This document shows positions 43,593 to 53,361 of a stretch of 64,000 bases of DNA, piece after piece. Both the position numbers and the translations under genes were made by a program. The stretch is from an uncultured Nitrosospira sp. (GTDB lineage Bacteria; Nitrospirota; Nitrospiria; Nitrospirales; Nitrospiraceae): the NCBI GenBank assembly GCA_900696515.1, contig CAADGK010000016.1:43347-107346 (forward strand), given 5' to 3'. How positions within the stretch are numbered: the stretch's first letter is position 1; every line of letters starts with the position of its first letter. The notes beneath the pieces were generated by a model. The model was not told the origin of the DNA. It did no database searches and saw only the letters and a program-made list of their open reading frames with translations.

Positions 43593-44588
43593 CTAGAGGG
43601 TCCCTTCCCCCTTCAGATATTTCCGAAAACGATCCATCAGCTCAGCTCCCAGCGTACCGCCTTCAGGTTTCTTGGTTGTCGGATCGGCAAAATGGCCGCG
43701 GATCTCCTGGAGGCGTTTCTCTGCCTGGTCATTGCTCTGCAAACGCTTGGTCTTCTTGAGCGCGGTCTCAAACGCGTCGAATGTCAACTCTTGATAGCCG
43801 AATGAACGGATGCGTTTGACCGCCTTCATCATCGCCTGATTTCGAAATGTGGTCAAATGGTCGGAATCGATCTCCTTCAATCCGAGCTTACGAGCTCTAC
43901 GCTCTGCGGCTTTTCTGATTCCACTTCGGACAAAGTCAGGAGATGTCTGAAGCCGTTTCCATGCGTCATCCGTCCAGCCAATTTTGGCCTGAGGGGCATC
44001 CCACACATCGCGGAGTACTGAGGCATCGATACGCGTCAAATGCTTCTCCCTGGCCAAGTCTTCGGTGTCGCGTTTCAGCATATCCGTCACAAAGTCTGCA
44101 GCGATAGGCGGGGATTCTTTGATTTTGTCCTGGAGTAACGCCAACGCGTCCTCCGTCCACTCCATCGAAGGCTTCTCCTCTTCACGGATATCGCCGAGCG
44201 CCTCAACCTTTTCAAATAACTCGACGTTCACCTCAAGATGGCCTCGCTCCTTAGCGATCTCCTCAGCAATCTGTTTGATCATGGCCTGCATGAATTCCGG
44301 CACGGTGGCCAACCGATCTTTTGCCGCAGCCGTCCATGGGAGCCGTCCTTGCTCCATCGCTTCAGCGGCAGCCGTCAGACCGGCTTCACCGCCCATTCCA
44401 CCCATCATCTGTCCCTTAAATCGCTCAAGAACCTCTTCGGTAATTTCTTCATACCCCAATTCCCGTGCTTTCTTTTCCGCCAGGCGACGGACCATGCCAC
44501 GAAGAAAAATCGGTGCGCGTTCCATGCGCTTGAGTGCGCCGTCGGTCCACCGAATATCTGCCGCTGCAAACTGGGATGGGTCTGACAT
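43593..44588 (-). CDS. Protein with four PCP_red-like repeats
   Basis: 331 aa, cytoplasmic. Four copies of a helical unit opening W(T/E)..A...L and including an F..... R...E..A...G segment: IRWTDGALKRMERAPIFLRG near residue 12, LPWTAAAKDRLATVPEFMQA near 83, MEWTEDALALLQDK near 142, and IGWTDDAWKRLQTSPDFVRS near 198. This matches the PCP_red domain found at the C-terminus of light-independent protochlorophyllide reductase subunit B. No chlorophyll genes are near, so its role is something else. Ribosome binding site AAGGA. Confidence 0.75.
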   Translation of the reverse strand: MSDPSQFAAADIRWTDGALKRMERAPIFLRGMVRRLAEKKARELGYEEITEEVLERFKGQMMGGMGGEAGLTAAAEAMEQGRLPWTAAAKDRLATVPEFMQAMIKQIAEEIAKERGHLEVNVELFEKVEALGDIREEEKPSMEWTEDALALLQDKIKESPPIAADFVTDMLKRDTEDLAREKHLTRIDASVLRDVWDAPQAKIGWTDDAWKRLQTSPDFVRSGIRKAAERRARKLGLKEIDSDHLTTFRNQAMMKAVKRIRSFGYQELTFDAFETALKKTKRLQSNDQAEKRLQEIRGHFADPTTKKPEGGTLGAELMDRFRKYLKGEGTL

Positions 44589-44619
44589 CGATCTGAATCC
44601 TTATGAGAGCGCCACGCCG

Positions 44620-44898
44620 TTATTGATTCAGTAACTCTTTGATCTCTTTGCCGGCTTTGAAAAATGGGACCCGCTTGGCCGGAACAGCGACGGTTTCCCC
44701 GGTCTTGGGGTTCCGCCCTTCTTTCATTCGACGAGCGCGCAAGCGAAAACTCCCGAATCCTCGAATTTCCGTCTTGTCTCCGTTTTTCAGTGAGTCTCGC
44801 ACGCAATCAAAAATCGTGTTGACCACGACTTCTGCCTGCCGTTTGGTCAATGTGGTCACTTGCTCCGAGACTTTCTCGATAATTTGCGCTTTCGTCAT
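44620..44898 (-). CDS. ihfB: HU/IHF-family DNA-bending protein
   Basis: 92 aa. MTKAQIIEKVSEQVTTLTKR, IRGFGSFRLRARRMKEGRNP and the DNA-intercalating arm with the conserved Pro (GRNPKTGE) are complete. The sequence cannot tell IHF-beta from HU, but position after rpsA and sppA is typical of ihfB. Strong GGAGGG ribosome binding site. Confidence 0.9.
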   Translation of the reverse strand: MTKAQIIEKVSEQVTTLTKRQAEVVVNTIFDCVRDSLKNGDKTEIRGFGSFRLRARRMKEGRNPKTGETVAVPAKRVPFFKAGKEIKELLNQ

Positions 44899-44944
44899 GA
44901 CTTCTTCCCTCCGCTTGGATGGTCACCGCATGTGTAAGGCACAG

Positions 44945-45847
44945 CTAAAATGCCATCAAGTATTTCAAGCTGACACCTGGCTGCATATCCAGTTTAGGGA
45001 ACATGATGCTCAATTTCGAGTCCAGCATTTCACGGAGGGAAAAACGACGGCGTGGTTCGACGACTTTCGGTTCCCCTTGGATCCCGACCACATCCGCGGC
45101 CAATTGAATGGCATCGTCCAAGTCTCCGAGTTCATCGACCAGCTTTACGTCTTTGGCCTGGCGGCCGGTAAAGATCCGCCCGTCCGCCAGCGCTTGCGCC
45201 GTTCGCAGTTCCAACGACCGGCCTTCCGCAACCGCTTCGATAAATTGCCGATGGACGTCATCCATCACCCCTTGAAGCAACCCTCTCTCCTCAACGCTCA
45301 TCTTGCGAAGGGGAGATCCGACATCTTTAAACTTTCCGCTCTTGATGACGACTCCTTCCACACCGATTTTCTGAAGCAACCCTTCTACGTTGGCGGTTTC
45401 CATGATGACGCCGATGCTTCCGGTCAAGGTCCCCGGATTCGCGACGATGCGGTCCGTCGCTGCGGCGATGTAATATCCTCCTGACGCCGCCACACTCCCC
45501 ATTGAAGCAATCACCGCCTTGTTGGACTTATTCCGTACTCGTTTGACGGCATCATAGATCTCCTGAGAGGGCACCACGCCACCCCCTGGCGTATCAATCC
45601 GAAGGACGATCGCCTTGACGGAGGGATTTTCACTGAAGCGTTTCAGTTCACTGACCGTCGTTTGGGAATCCATGATGACGCCCTCGACACGAATCACGGC
45701 TATTCGATCCTCGCTTGACAAGTCGAGGTCGGGATAAAGGAGATTCATCAGCACCATCGCACCCACCCCTGCCGCAAAGAGCCATACGACTTTGCGAAGC
45801 AGATGGCGTTTGGGTGGGCGCGCATCCTGTATCACATCATCCGCCAT
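44945..45847 (-). CDS. sppA: Signal peptide peptidase SppA (S49 family)
   Basis: 300 aa from ATG 45847; a GTG three codons upstream is possible. One N-terminal membrane anchor (VVWLFAAGVGAMVLMNLL). Catalytic Ser in SMGSVAASGGYYIAAATDRI, general-base Lys in GVVIKSGKFKDVGSPLRKMS. The single-domain length matches the Bacillus type rather than the doubled E. coli protein. Degrades leftover signal peptides at the membrane. Confidence 0.94.
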   Translation of the reverse strand: MADDVIQDARPPKRHLLRKVVWLFAAGVGAMVLMNLLYPDLDLSSEDRIAVIRVEGVIMDSQTTVSELKRFSENPSVKAIVLRIDTPGGGVVPSQEIYDAVKRVRNKSNKAVIASMGSVAASGGYYIAAATDRIVANPGTLTGSIGVIMETANVEGLLQKIGVEGVVIKSGKFKDVGSPLRKMSVEERGLLQGVMDDVHRQFIEAVAEGRSLELRTAQALADGRIFTGRQAKDVKLVDELGDLDDAIQLAADVVGIQGEPKVVEPRRRFSLREMLDSKLSIMFPKLDMQPGVSLKYLMAF

Positions 45848-45876
45848 GGTACCCACCGGTCTGGTTCAGGAAACCC

Positions 45877-47592
45877 CTACTCCTGATCGTCGGCTTGCGC
45901 TCGCTTCCGGCTCTGTTTGACAGCCCGTCCGAGGCTTTGATCAAGCGCCCCCTGCGACGAGTGATAGTCGTCGACCTGCTTTCGCTCCCAATCAAGTTGA
46001 TGATCGCGAAGGCTGAGTGCGATTTTGCGTTCTTCCCGATCGACTTTAATTATCTTCGCCGTCAGGTCCTCCTGCAACTTAAACTTTTCTTCCAGCTTCT
46101 GGGACGAATCAAGCCCGGATTCGCTGACATGAATCAACCCTTCCACACCACCGTCCAGTTCAACGAAAATCCCGAAATCGGCGACCTTCGAGACTTTCCC
46201 GGTCACTGAATCACCGACATGGTATCGAGAGGGGATCACCTCGTCCCAAGGATCACGCGTCAGCTGTTTAAAGCCGAGCGAAAGTCGTTCCTTTTCCTTG
46301 TCGATGCGCAGGACAATCGCCTCGACCTTCTGCGCTTTCTTGAAGAGTTCTGAAGGGTGTTTGATGTGCTTCGTCCAGGACATATCGGAAATATGGATCA
46401 GCCCATCAATACCTTCTTCCAGTCCGACAAAGACCCCGAAATCCGTCAAACTCTTTACTTTCCCTTCAATGCGAGTGCCGATCGGATACTTCCCCTCGAT
46501 CATATCCCAAGGATTCGGGGCGGTTTGTTTCATGCCTAAAGAGATTTTCCGGCTCGCAGGATCCACATTAAGCACCGCAGCTTCGACTTGATCGCCGACC
46601 GCCACAACACGGGACGGATGCCGAACTTCATGTGTCCAGGACATCTCGGAGACGTGCACCAACCCCTCGACACCTGGTTCGAGCTCTACGAATGCCCCGT
46701 AATCAGTCAAACTGACGACACGGCCACGGACTCTGGTCCCGATGGGATACTTGCCGGCCACATTGGTCCAGGGATCCGCGCTCTTTTGTTTGAGGCCCAG
46801 AGAAATACGCCCGGTCTCGCGATCGTACTTGAGCACCGTCACTTCCACTTTGTCACCAACCGTAAACAGTTCAGACGGGTGTCCGACTCGTCCCCACGAC
46901 ATATCCGTGATGTGGAGCAATCCGTCGATCCCGCCGAGGTCGATAAATGATCCGTAATCGGTGATGTTTTTCACGGTTCCCTGAATCAGCTGACCTTCCT
47001 TGAGATTCGCCAAGGTTGTCTGCCGTTTCTTATCGCGAGTCTCTTCCAGCAATACACGGCGCGACACCACCACATTCCCTCGCCGGTGGTTGATCTTGAT
47101 GATTTTGAGCGGGAATGTTTTCCCAACGAGCCCGTCTAAATCACGCACCGGATGAAGATCGATTTGCGAGCCCGGCAGAAACGCTTTGACGCCGATGTCC
47201 ACCATCATACCGCCCTTGATGCGGGACACGATCTTGCCTTCGATGCTCTTTTCGTCTTTGTACATCTTCTCGAGCTCTTCCCAGATCTTCATCTTGTCGG
47301 CTTTTTCTTTGGAGAGCACGAGATTGCCGTCTGCGTCTTCACATTCCTCGATATACACCTGGAGCCGGTCACCGATCTTGAGATTCGCCAAGTCGTCCGA
47401 CGAGAATTGATCGCTGGGGATCATGCCTTCCGACTTATACCCGATATCAACGATGACCTTGTCCTTGGTCAACGCCACCACACGACCTTCGGTAATGGTG
47501 CCTTCTTCCAGGTTACGGAAGGTTTCTTCATACAACGCCGCCAAGGCGTTCCGGTCTAACTGCGCGTCGCTACTGCTGGATACCGTACCCAT
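45877..47592 (-). CDS. rpsA: 30S ribosomal protein S1
   Basis: 571 aa with six S1/OB-fold repeats of about 75-88 residues. Repeats 3-6 are clear from their linkers, for example YGSFIDLGGIDGLLHITDMS, YGAFVELEPGVEGLVHVSEM, FGVFVGLEEGIDGLIHISDM and FGIFVELDGGVEGLIHVSES. Brings mRNA to the 30S subunit. The last 30 residues are basic and Gln-rich. Confidence 0.97.
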   Translation of the reverse strand: MGTVSSSSDAQLDRNALAALYEETFRNLEEGTITEGRVVALTKDKVIVDIGYKSEGMIPSDQFSSDDLANLKIGDRLQVYIEECEDADGNLVLSKEKADKMKIWEELEKMYKDEKSIEGKIVSRIKGGMMVDIGVKAFLPGSQIDLHPVRDLDGLVGKTFPLKIIKINHRRGNVVVSRRVLLEETRDKKRQTTLANLKEGQLIQGTVKNITDYGSFIDLGGIDGLLHITDMSWGRVGHPSELFTVGDKVEVTVLKYDRETGRISLGLKQKSADPWTNVAGKYPIGTRVRGRVVSLTDYGAFVELEPGVEGLVHVSEMSWTHEVRHPSRVVAVGDQVEAAVLNVDPASRKISLGMKQTAPNPWDMIEGKYPIGTRIEGKVKSLTDFGVFVGLEEGIDGLIHISDMSWTKHIKHPSELFKKAQKVEAIVLRIDKEKERLSLGFKQLTRDPWDEVIPSRYHVGDSVTGKVSKVADFGIFVELDGGVEGLIHVSESGLDSSQKLEEKFKLQEDLTAKIIKVDREERKIALSLRDHQLDWERKQVDDYHSSQGALDQSLGRAVKQSRKRAQADDQE

Positions 47593-47647
47593 ATAAACAT
47601 CCTACTCTTCCGACTCTCGTCGGGTGCTGATGGTGAAGTCGCCGGGC

Positions 47648-48340
47648 TCACTCAGCGTTGTGAGCGTCGGCGGTCGACCGGCTCGGTGTCGTGCTCGCTC
47701 GATCATCTTTCCCCGTGGGAACGGGAACGTGACCTAAATCTGCGATATGCTCGATCACCGTACGGCTGACCAATTGATAAAACTGCTTTGTTTCCGCTTT
47801 TTCTTTCTGTTTTCCAGCATCAAATATGATAGGGGACCCAAGTCGTACCGTCACCGGACGCCACCGGGGCCAAGAAGCCCCGGGAGGGAGCACGTCGAAG
47901 GTCCCTTTCAAATACGCCGGAACGACCGGACATCCCGTCTGCGACACAATCACTCCGATGCCGGCCTTGGGCTGTCGGAGGTGGCCATCCTGAGTACGTC
48001 CGCCCTCAGGGAAAATAACGACCACATGACCGGCACGAATCAGGCTCACGGCCTTTCCGAACGCCTCCCGATCCAGGCGGCCCAGCCTCACCGGAATCCA
48101 GCCGAGCGATTGCAACAGACCGCTCAACACCGGGATGGGAAATAAGTCGTGACGCCCCAAATACCAAGCCCTTCGGTTCATCCCGCAGCCCAGGAGCGGA
48201 ATGTCGAGGTAACTCGCATGGTTGGCGGCAACCAGCACGCCCCCGGTGCGCGGAACCTGGCCCTCGACACGGTAGCGAAAACAGAGCCAGGCGACGCCTC
48301 GCGTCAGGACCCACAACAAACCGTAGATGATCCCGCTCAC
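47648..48340 (-). CDS. plsC: 1-acyl-sn-glycerol-3-phosphate acyltransferase
   Basis: 230 aa. The NHx4D catalytic motif reads NHASYLDIPLLG near residue 37, and the substrate motif is VVIFPEGGRTQDG; PVVPAYLKGTFDVLP follows. An N-terminal membrane segment precedes. Makes phosphatidic acid from lysophosphatidic acid. Overlaps cmk by 4 bp, as in many genomes. Confidence 0.93.
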   Translation of the reverse strand: MSGIIYGLLWVLTRGVAWLCFRYRVEGQVPRTGGVLVAANHASYLDIPLLGCGMNRRAWYLGRHDLFPIPVLSGLLQSLGWIPVRLGRLDREAFGKAVSLIRAGHVVVIFPEGGRTQDGHLRQPKAGIGVIVSQTGCPVVPAYLKGTFDVLPPGASWPRWRPVTVRLGSPIIFDAGKQKEKAETKQFYQLVSRTVIEHIADLGHVPVPTGKDDRASTTPSRSTADAHNAE

Positions 48341-48996
48341 GACCCTATCGACACAGTCGCGATCATCTTCTCTACCACCTGATCGGGACTAAGAATAGAG
48401 GTATCGATGAATCGTGCGTCCATTGCAGGGATCAAGGGGTCGATGGAACGGGTCCGATCTCGCTGATCGCGTGTCGATAAATCTTGGGACGTCGCTTCAA
48501 TCGATCCCCCACGCCCTGCCGCAACCAACTCACGATGCCGCCGCGCGACTCGAATTTCGGCATCGGCGTCCAAAAAGAATTTGAAGGAGGCGGCAGGAAA
48601 AACCTTGGTCCCGACATCACGACCTTCCGCCACCACGGATCCTCCCGCGCCAATCTGCCGCTGTATCGGTAGCAGCCAGTCTCGAACGGCCGGAATAGCG
48701 GATACAACGGATGCGGCGGCAGTCACTTCCGGGGTACGCAGCTGTCCAGTCACGTCGAGTCCATCGACCAACACCTGCATCGCGCCCTGGTGAAACTGCA
48801 TATGAATGGAAGTGGTTGTCAACAGGATGGCCACCTGTGCCGGATCGGCAGGATGAACTCTTGACTGCAACACTTTCCATGCGACGGCCCGATAGAGCGC
48901 CCCGGTATCAAGATAAAGATAGCCGAGTCGAGCCGCCAATAATTTAGCCACCGTACTCTTCCCCACCCCGGCTGGGCCATCAATCGCAATAATCAC
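48337..48996 (-). CDS. cmk: Cytidylate kinase
   Basis: 219 aa. P-loop DGPAGVGKSTVAKLL at residues 5-19, YLDTGALYRAVAWKVL, and VVAEGRDVGTKVFPAASFKF with the conserved GRDxGT. Phosphorylates CMP and dCMP. Sits between aroA and plsC. Confidence 0.96.
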   Translation of the reverse strand: MIIAIDGPAGVGKSTVAKLLAARLGYLYLDTGALYRAVAWKVLQSRVHPADPAQVAILLTTTSIHMQFHQGAMQVLVDGLDVTGQLRTPEVTAAASVVSAIPAVRDWLLPIQRQIGAGGSVVAEGRDVGTKVFPAASFKFFLDADAEIRVARRHRELVAAGRGGSIEATSQDLSTRDQRDRTRSIDPLIPAMDARFIDTSILSPDQVVEKMIATVSIGS

Positions 48997-49020
48997 TCGC
49001 TCCCTCTTCGCATCAAATCG

Positions 49021-50343
49021 TCACGACGAATGGACCAGCAGATCCGTCAACGTTTTCTCAAAGTTTGGGAATGACGTCTCAACGCAACCGGTATCCGCAA
49101 TCGTCATGCCCTGTTCCGCCGTCAATCCACCAATGGCCAGCGACATCGCCACCCGGTGGTCTCCATGGCTCTGAGCGTTGGTGGAAGCGTGTAACCGTCC
49201 GTTTTCTCCGCCCCGACCTAAGCCACGAACGACCATCCCATCCGGTCGCTCTTCGATCAGCGCTCCCATGGCCGTCAACTCTCGACTCATCGTCGCAATC
49301 CGATCACTCTCTTTGACCCGTAATTCTTCCGCACCGGAAATGATGGTGTCTCCCTCCGCAACCGCAGCCGCCACGCACAGGACCGGAAATTCATCGATCG
49401 TTTGGGGAATAAGGTCATGACTGATCGTCACCCCCTTCAGTCCGGCAGACTGCACGCGCAGATCCCCGACCGGTTCCCCAGCCGCCTCGCGTAAACCCAA
49501 TACCTGAATATCCGCTCCCATCTTTCGCATGACATCGATGAGACCTGTTCTGGTCGGGTTCATCCCGACATTTCGGATCGTGACATCGGATCCTGGCACG
49601 ATCGTGGCGCCGACAAGGAAGAAGGCCGCAGCCGAGAAATCACCGGGCACCGTTATCTCCACCCCTCGCCACCCGACCGGTGGCCGCCCATCCAAGACCA
49701 ACGCTCCTTCTTCGCGTCTGAGCGGGATGCCAAAGAACTGGAACATCCGCTCCGTATGGTCTCGTGACAATCGTGGCTCGCGATAACGAGTCTGCCCTTG
49801 CGCAAAGAGGCCGGCAAGCAGCAGCGACGACTTGATCTGGGCGCTCGCCACGGAGGAGCGGTAGTCGATTCCATGAAGGCCTGCACCGGTAATCGCCAAG
49901 GGGGCCAATTCTCCTCCCTTGCGCCCCGCAATGACCGCCCCCATCTCCCGTAGCGGTTTGACCACCCGTCCCATGGGACGCCGTCGAATTGATTCATCGC
50001 CCGTAAGGACGGAGAAGAAATCTTGCCCAGCCAACAGCCCAGCCAACAGCCGGATCCCAGTTCCGGAATTTCCGCAATCGATCGGTCCACTGGGCTCGGT
50101 CAACCCCCAGAACCCCTTTCCACAGACGGTCAATGCGGTCGGCGTTTCCGTGATGGGAATCCCGAGTGCCTGAAACGCTCTCATCGTGTTCAGGCAATCT
50201 TCACCTCGACCGTACTCGGCAATGGTGCTCGTCCCTTCCGCCAACGCCGTGAGAATGATCGCCCGATGGGTGAGAGACTTATCGCCCGGAACCGTCGTGG
50301 TTCCCTTGAGTGGGCGACCGGGGCTGATGGTGAATGACCTCAT
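49021..50343 (-). CDS. aroA: EPSP synthase (3-phosphoshikimate 1-carboxyvinyltransferase)
   Basis: 440 aa, sixth step of the shikimate pathway. GDKSLTHRAIILTALAEG near residue 20, DCGNSGTGIRLLAGLLAG near 92, SAQIKSSLLLAGLFAQG, SRDHTERMFQFFG and VKESDRIATMSREL are all present. Its start overlaps the tyrA stop by 4 bp. Confidence 0.97.
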   Translation of the reverse strand: MRSFTISPGRPLKGTTTVPGDKSLTHRAIILTALAEGTSTIAEYGRGEDCLNTMRAFQALGIPITETPTALTVCGKGFWGLTEPSGPIDCGNSGTGIRLLAGLLAGQDFFSVLTGDESIRRRPMGRVVKPLREMGAVIAGRKGGELAPLAITGAGLHGIDYRSSVASAQIKSSLLLAGLFAQGQTRYREPRLSRDHTERMFQFFGIPLRREEGALVLDGRPPVGWRGVEITVPGDFSAAAFFLVGATIVPGSDVTIRNVGMNPTRTGLIDVMRKMGADIQVLGLREAAGEPVGDLRVQSAGLKGVTISHDLIPQTIDEFPVLCVAAAVAEGDTIISGAEELRVKESDRIATMSRELTAMGALIEERPDGMVVRGLGRGGENGRLHASTNAQSHGDHRVAMSLAIGGLTAEQGMTIADTGCVETSFPNFEKTLTDLLVHSS

Positions 50344-51233
50344 GAGCGACGCACCGTCGAGCTCGCAAGTTTCTCGCGTTCGCCTTTTGCCCGTTCGAGT
50401 GCTTTTTCGATACCCGCCGCATCACCGGTCTTAATCAGCTGCCTCAATTCTTCCAAAGCTCGTGTGTATCGGTCGATATACGCCACCACATTCTCTCTGT
50501 TCCACAAAAAAATATCTCGCCACATTTCAGGAGAACTCGCGGCAATCCTCGTCGTATCCCGCAACCCTCCCCCGGAATGACCGGCAAGATCGAGGGACGG
50601 CAACGCCTGATCACGAAGCTCGGACAAGGCATTCATCAGGGCAAAAGCAGCCACATGGGGCAAGTGACTGACGGCGCCAAGAATTTGATCGTGGAGATGG
50701 GGGTCCATCGTCAAGATAATCGAGCCGGCCTCTTCCCACAACTGTTTCACCCGTTCCAGAGCCGTGCTATTGGTCCGTTTCGTGGGAGTCAAAATACAAC
50801 GCGCCCCTTTGAACAGCTGATCGGTGCCGGCGGCGACTCCTGTCTTCTCTTTTCCAGCGATGGGATGCGCCCCGACAAAATGCACCGCCGCCGGCATGGC
50901 GGCCTCCGCCCGTTCTACCAGCGCCCCTTTCACGCTCCCCACATCGCTGACGATTGATCCGGGAGCGAGGCAATGCGCCCATTCTTGCAAATGCCGCTCA
51001 TAGGTATCGACGGGGGTTGCAAGAACAACCAAATCCGCCTCCCGCACACCCTCCTGAGGATCAGCCACATATCGATCGATCGCCCCCAACGCAACGGCGG
51101 TCTTGAGATTTTCCACTCGACGGCCAATACCGACCACATGATCGGCTAAGGCCTTGCGGCGGAGGATCATGCCGAGCGATCCACCGATCAGCCCGACCCC
51201 GATTATGGCGACTTGTTTAAAATGGACCGGCAT
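50340..51233 (-). CDS. tyrA: Prephenate dehydrogenase
   Basis: 297 aa. Rossmann motif IIGVGLIGGSLGMIL at residues 10-24, DVGSVKGALVERA, substrate motif GAHPIAGKEKTG, and HDQILGAVSHLPHVAAFAL. Converts prephenate (or arogenate) to the tyrosine precursor. No ACT domain, so feedback control must differ from that of PheA. Seven bases separate it from aroF. Confidence 0.94.
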   Translation of the reverse strand: MPVHFKQVAIIGVGLIGGSLGMILRRKALADHVVGIGRRVENLKTAVALGAIDRYVADPQEGVREADLVVLATPVDTYERHLQEWAHCLAPGSIVSDVGSVKGALVERAEAAMPAAVHFVGAHPIAGKEKTGVAAGTDQLFKGARCILTPTKRTNSTALERVKQLWEEAGSIILTMDPHLHDQILGAVSHLPHVAAFALMNALSELRDQALPSLDLAGHSGGGLRDTTRIAASSPEMWRDIFLWNRENVVAYIDRYTRALEELRQLIKTGDAAGIEKALERAKGEREKLASSTVRRS

Positions 51234-51240
51234 CGAGACG

Positions 51241-52254
51241 TTACAGCTCTCTTCCCACGGCTTTCGCGATATTCTTCAGATCCCCCATCAACGCCTTGAA
51301 TTTCGACGGCTTGATGGATTCTTCTCCGTCACAGAGCGCGCATTCCGGATTTGAATGAACCTCGATCAGCAAACCATCCGCCCCGGCCGCCACCGCCGCT
51401 TTGGACATCGGCGCCACGAGATCCCACTTCCCCGTGGCGTGGCTGGGATCCACGATGACCGGGAGGTGAGACAACTCCTTCAACGTTGGAATGGCCGCCA
51501 GATCCAACGTGTTGCGGTACTGTGTCTCGAACGTTCGAATACCTCGCTCACACAGCATCACATTTTGGTTTCCCCGTGACATGATGTACTCGGCCGATAG
51601 GAGAAACTCTTTGATCGTGGCCGACAGCCCCCGTTTCAGAAGCACGGGTTTGTCATAGGCGCCGACTTCCTTCAGCAGTTCGAAGTTCTGCATATTCCGA
51701 GCGCCGATCTGGATGATATCCGCCTTCTCCAAAAACAATTCGATATCGCGAGTATCTAAAATCTCACTGACTACCGGCAAACCCGTTTGCTTTCTCGCCT
51801 CAACAAGGTAGTCCAATCCTTCCCGCCCCAGACCTTGAAAAGAATAGGGCGACGTGCGCGGTTTATAGGCCCCGCCACGCAAAATCGAGGCCCCTGAGGC
51901 TTTGACTTCATGGGCAATCCCGACGGTCAGTTCAAGTCGCTCCACCGCACAGGGACCAGCCATGATCGCGAGTTTCTTGCCCCCGATTTTGACACCCCCG
52001 ACATCGATGATCGTCGGCTCTTTCTTAAATTCTCGGCTAACAAGCTTCCACGGTGCCAGGATAGGGAGAACGCTTTCGACACCGGGGAGAGCCGTCAAGG
52101 GCTGGTTGTGCAAGATACGATCGTCGCCGATGACCCCGATGATGGTGCGCTCCTGGCCCGTCGAGATTTGTGACTTGAGGCCAAGATCGCGCAGCCGATC
52201 GATAATGTGGTCGACCTCGCTTTCCGACGCTTCCGGCTTCAATACGATGATCAT
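51241..52254 (-). CDS. aroF: DAHP synthase with N-terminal ferredoxin-like domain
   Basis: 337 aa, first step of the shikimate pathway. Residues 1-75 form a ferredoxin-like regulatory domain ([20 protein letters not shown]), as in the Thermotoga-type enzyme. The barrel shows [11 protein letters not shown] with the metal Cys, [30 protein letters not shown] and [15 protein letters not shown]. This type is inhibited by Tyr/Phe through the N-terminal domain in known examples. Confidence 0.95.
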   Translation of the reverse strand: MIIVLKPEASESEVDHIIDRLRDLGLKSQISTGQERTIIGVIGDDRILHNQPLTALPGVESVLPILAPWKLVSREFKKEPTIIDVGGVKIGGKKLAIMAGPCAVERLELTVGIAHEVKASGASILRGGAYKPRTSPYSFQGLGREGLDYLVEARKQTGLPVVSEILDTRDIELFLEKADIIQIGARNMQNFELLKEVGAYDKPVLLKRGLSATIKEFLLSAEYIMSRGNQNVMLCERGIRTFETQYRNTLDLAAIPTLKELSHLPVIVDPSHATGKWDLVAPMSKAAVAAGADGLLIEVHSNPECALCDGEESIKPSKFKALMGDLKNIAKAVGREL

Positions 52255-52273
52255 AATTCCCTCTTACAATATC

Positions 52274-53359
52274 TTACCTGCCGCCACCCAGGACCTTCCC
52301 GAGCGCCTGGAGGAAGGCAATATTTTCGTCGGGTTGCCCGATGGTGACACGCAGCATGGTCCCTTCGATATGCCGCACGATGATGCCTTCTCGCAGGAGT
52401 GCATCAAACACGGCACGTCCATCCCGCCCGGAATCAAAATAGAGAAAATTGGTTTCGGTCGGAATCGGTACGAGTCCGAGTGCACGCAACCCCTGGCCGA
52501 CCTGTTCGATCCCGGCGGCATTGACCGCCCGACTCTTCGCCACATGATCGTCATCAGTCAAAGCAGCCAGCGCGGCTTTCTGGGCAAGGCTATTGGCATT
52601 AAACGGAGGCCGAACCCGATTCAAGTAATCGATGACTTCCGGTGTGCTGATGCCATACCCAATTCGCAAGCCGGCCAGCCCATAGATCTTCGAGAAGGTC
52701 CTCAGGACAATCGCGCTTCGCCCCTGCTTCACATAGCCCAGGGCATCCGGGAATCGAGGATGGCGGACATATTCGTAATAGGCTTCGTCGAACACCACAA
52801 TGACATCGTCCGGCACTCGTGCCATCAAGCGCTCGACCCTGTCCGCCGAGACCATCGTCCCCGTAGGGTTATTGGGATTGCAGAGAAACAGCAATCGCGT
52901 TCGTGCCGTAATGGCCTGAGCCATCGACTCAAGGTCGTGAGTCCAGTCGACGAGAGGAACAATCACCGGCTTCCCGTGGACAGCCGTGACTTCCATCTTA
53001 TAGATCACGAACGTGTGGTCAGCCATAATGGCTTCATCGCCGGGAGCCAAAAACGTTCTGGCCAATAAGCCGATGATCTCGTCGGATCCGTTCCCGAGGA
53101 TAATGTGCTCTCGAGTGACTTTCCACCGATCAGCAAGCGCCTGCCGCAGCTGATAGGCACCTCCATCCGGATAGCGATGGAGCGTATCCTGCGCTCCACT
53201 CAGAGCCGCCACGGCTTTCGAGGAAGGTCCCAACGGATTTTCATTGGAGGCAAGCTTGATCACACGCGTAAGCCCGAGTTCACGTTGAAGCTCATCAATC
53301 GGTTTCCCCGGCACGTATGGACTGAGCGATCGAATATCAGGATGGACTTGAATTGGCAT
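52274..53359 (-). CDS. hisC: Histidinol-phosphate aminotransferase
   Basis: 361 aa fold-type I PLP enzyme. IKLASNENPLGPSSKAVAAL, NGSDEIIGLLARTF, LFLCNPNNPTGTMVS, VVFDEAYYEYV and RTFSKIYGLAGLRIGYG with the PLP lysine. Placed between pheA and aroF, so it may also transaminate prephenate or aromatic keto acids, as HisC does in some bacteria. Confidence 0.94.
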   Translation of the reverse strand: MPIQVHPDIRSLSPYVPGKPIDELQRELGLTRVIKLASNENPLGPSSKAVAALSGAQDTLHRYPDGGAYQLRQALADRWKVTREHIILGNGSDEIIGLLARTFLAPGDEAIMADHTFVIYKMEVTAVHGKPVIVPLVDWTHDLESMAQAITARTRLLFLCNPNNPTGTMVSADRVERLMARVPDDVIVVFDEAYYEYVRHPRFPDALGYVKQGRSAIVLRTFSKIYGLAGLRIGYGISTPEVIDYLNRVRPPFNANSLAQKAALAALTDDDHVAKSRAVNAAGIEQVGQGLRALGLVPIPTETNFLYFDSGRDGRAVFDALLREGIIVRHIEGTMLRVTIGQPDENIAFLQALGKVLGGGR

Positions 53360-53361
53360 AA

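Noticed and set aside
51902..53068. 388-codon open frame on the plus strand
   Set aside because: Antisense to aroF and hisC.
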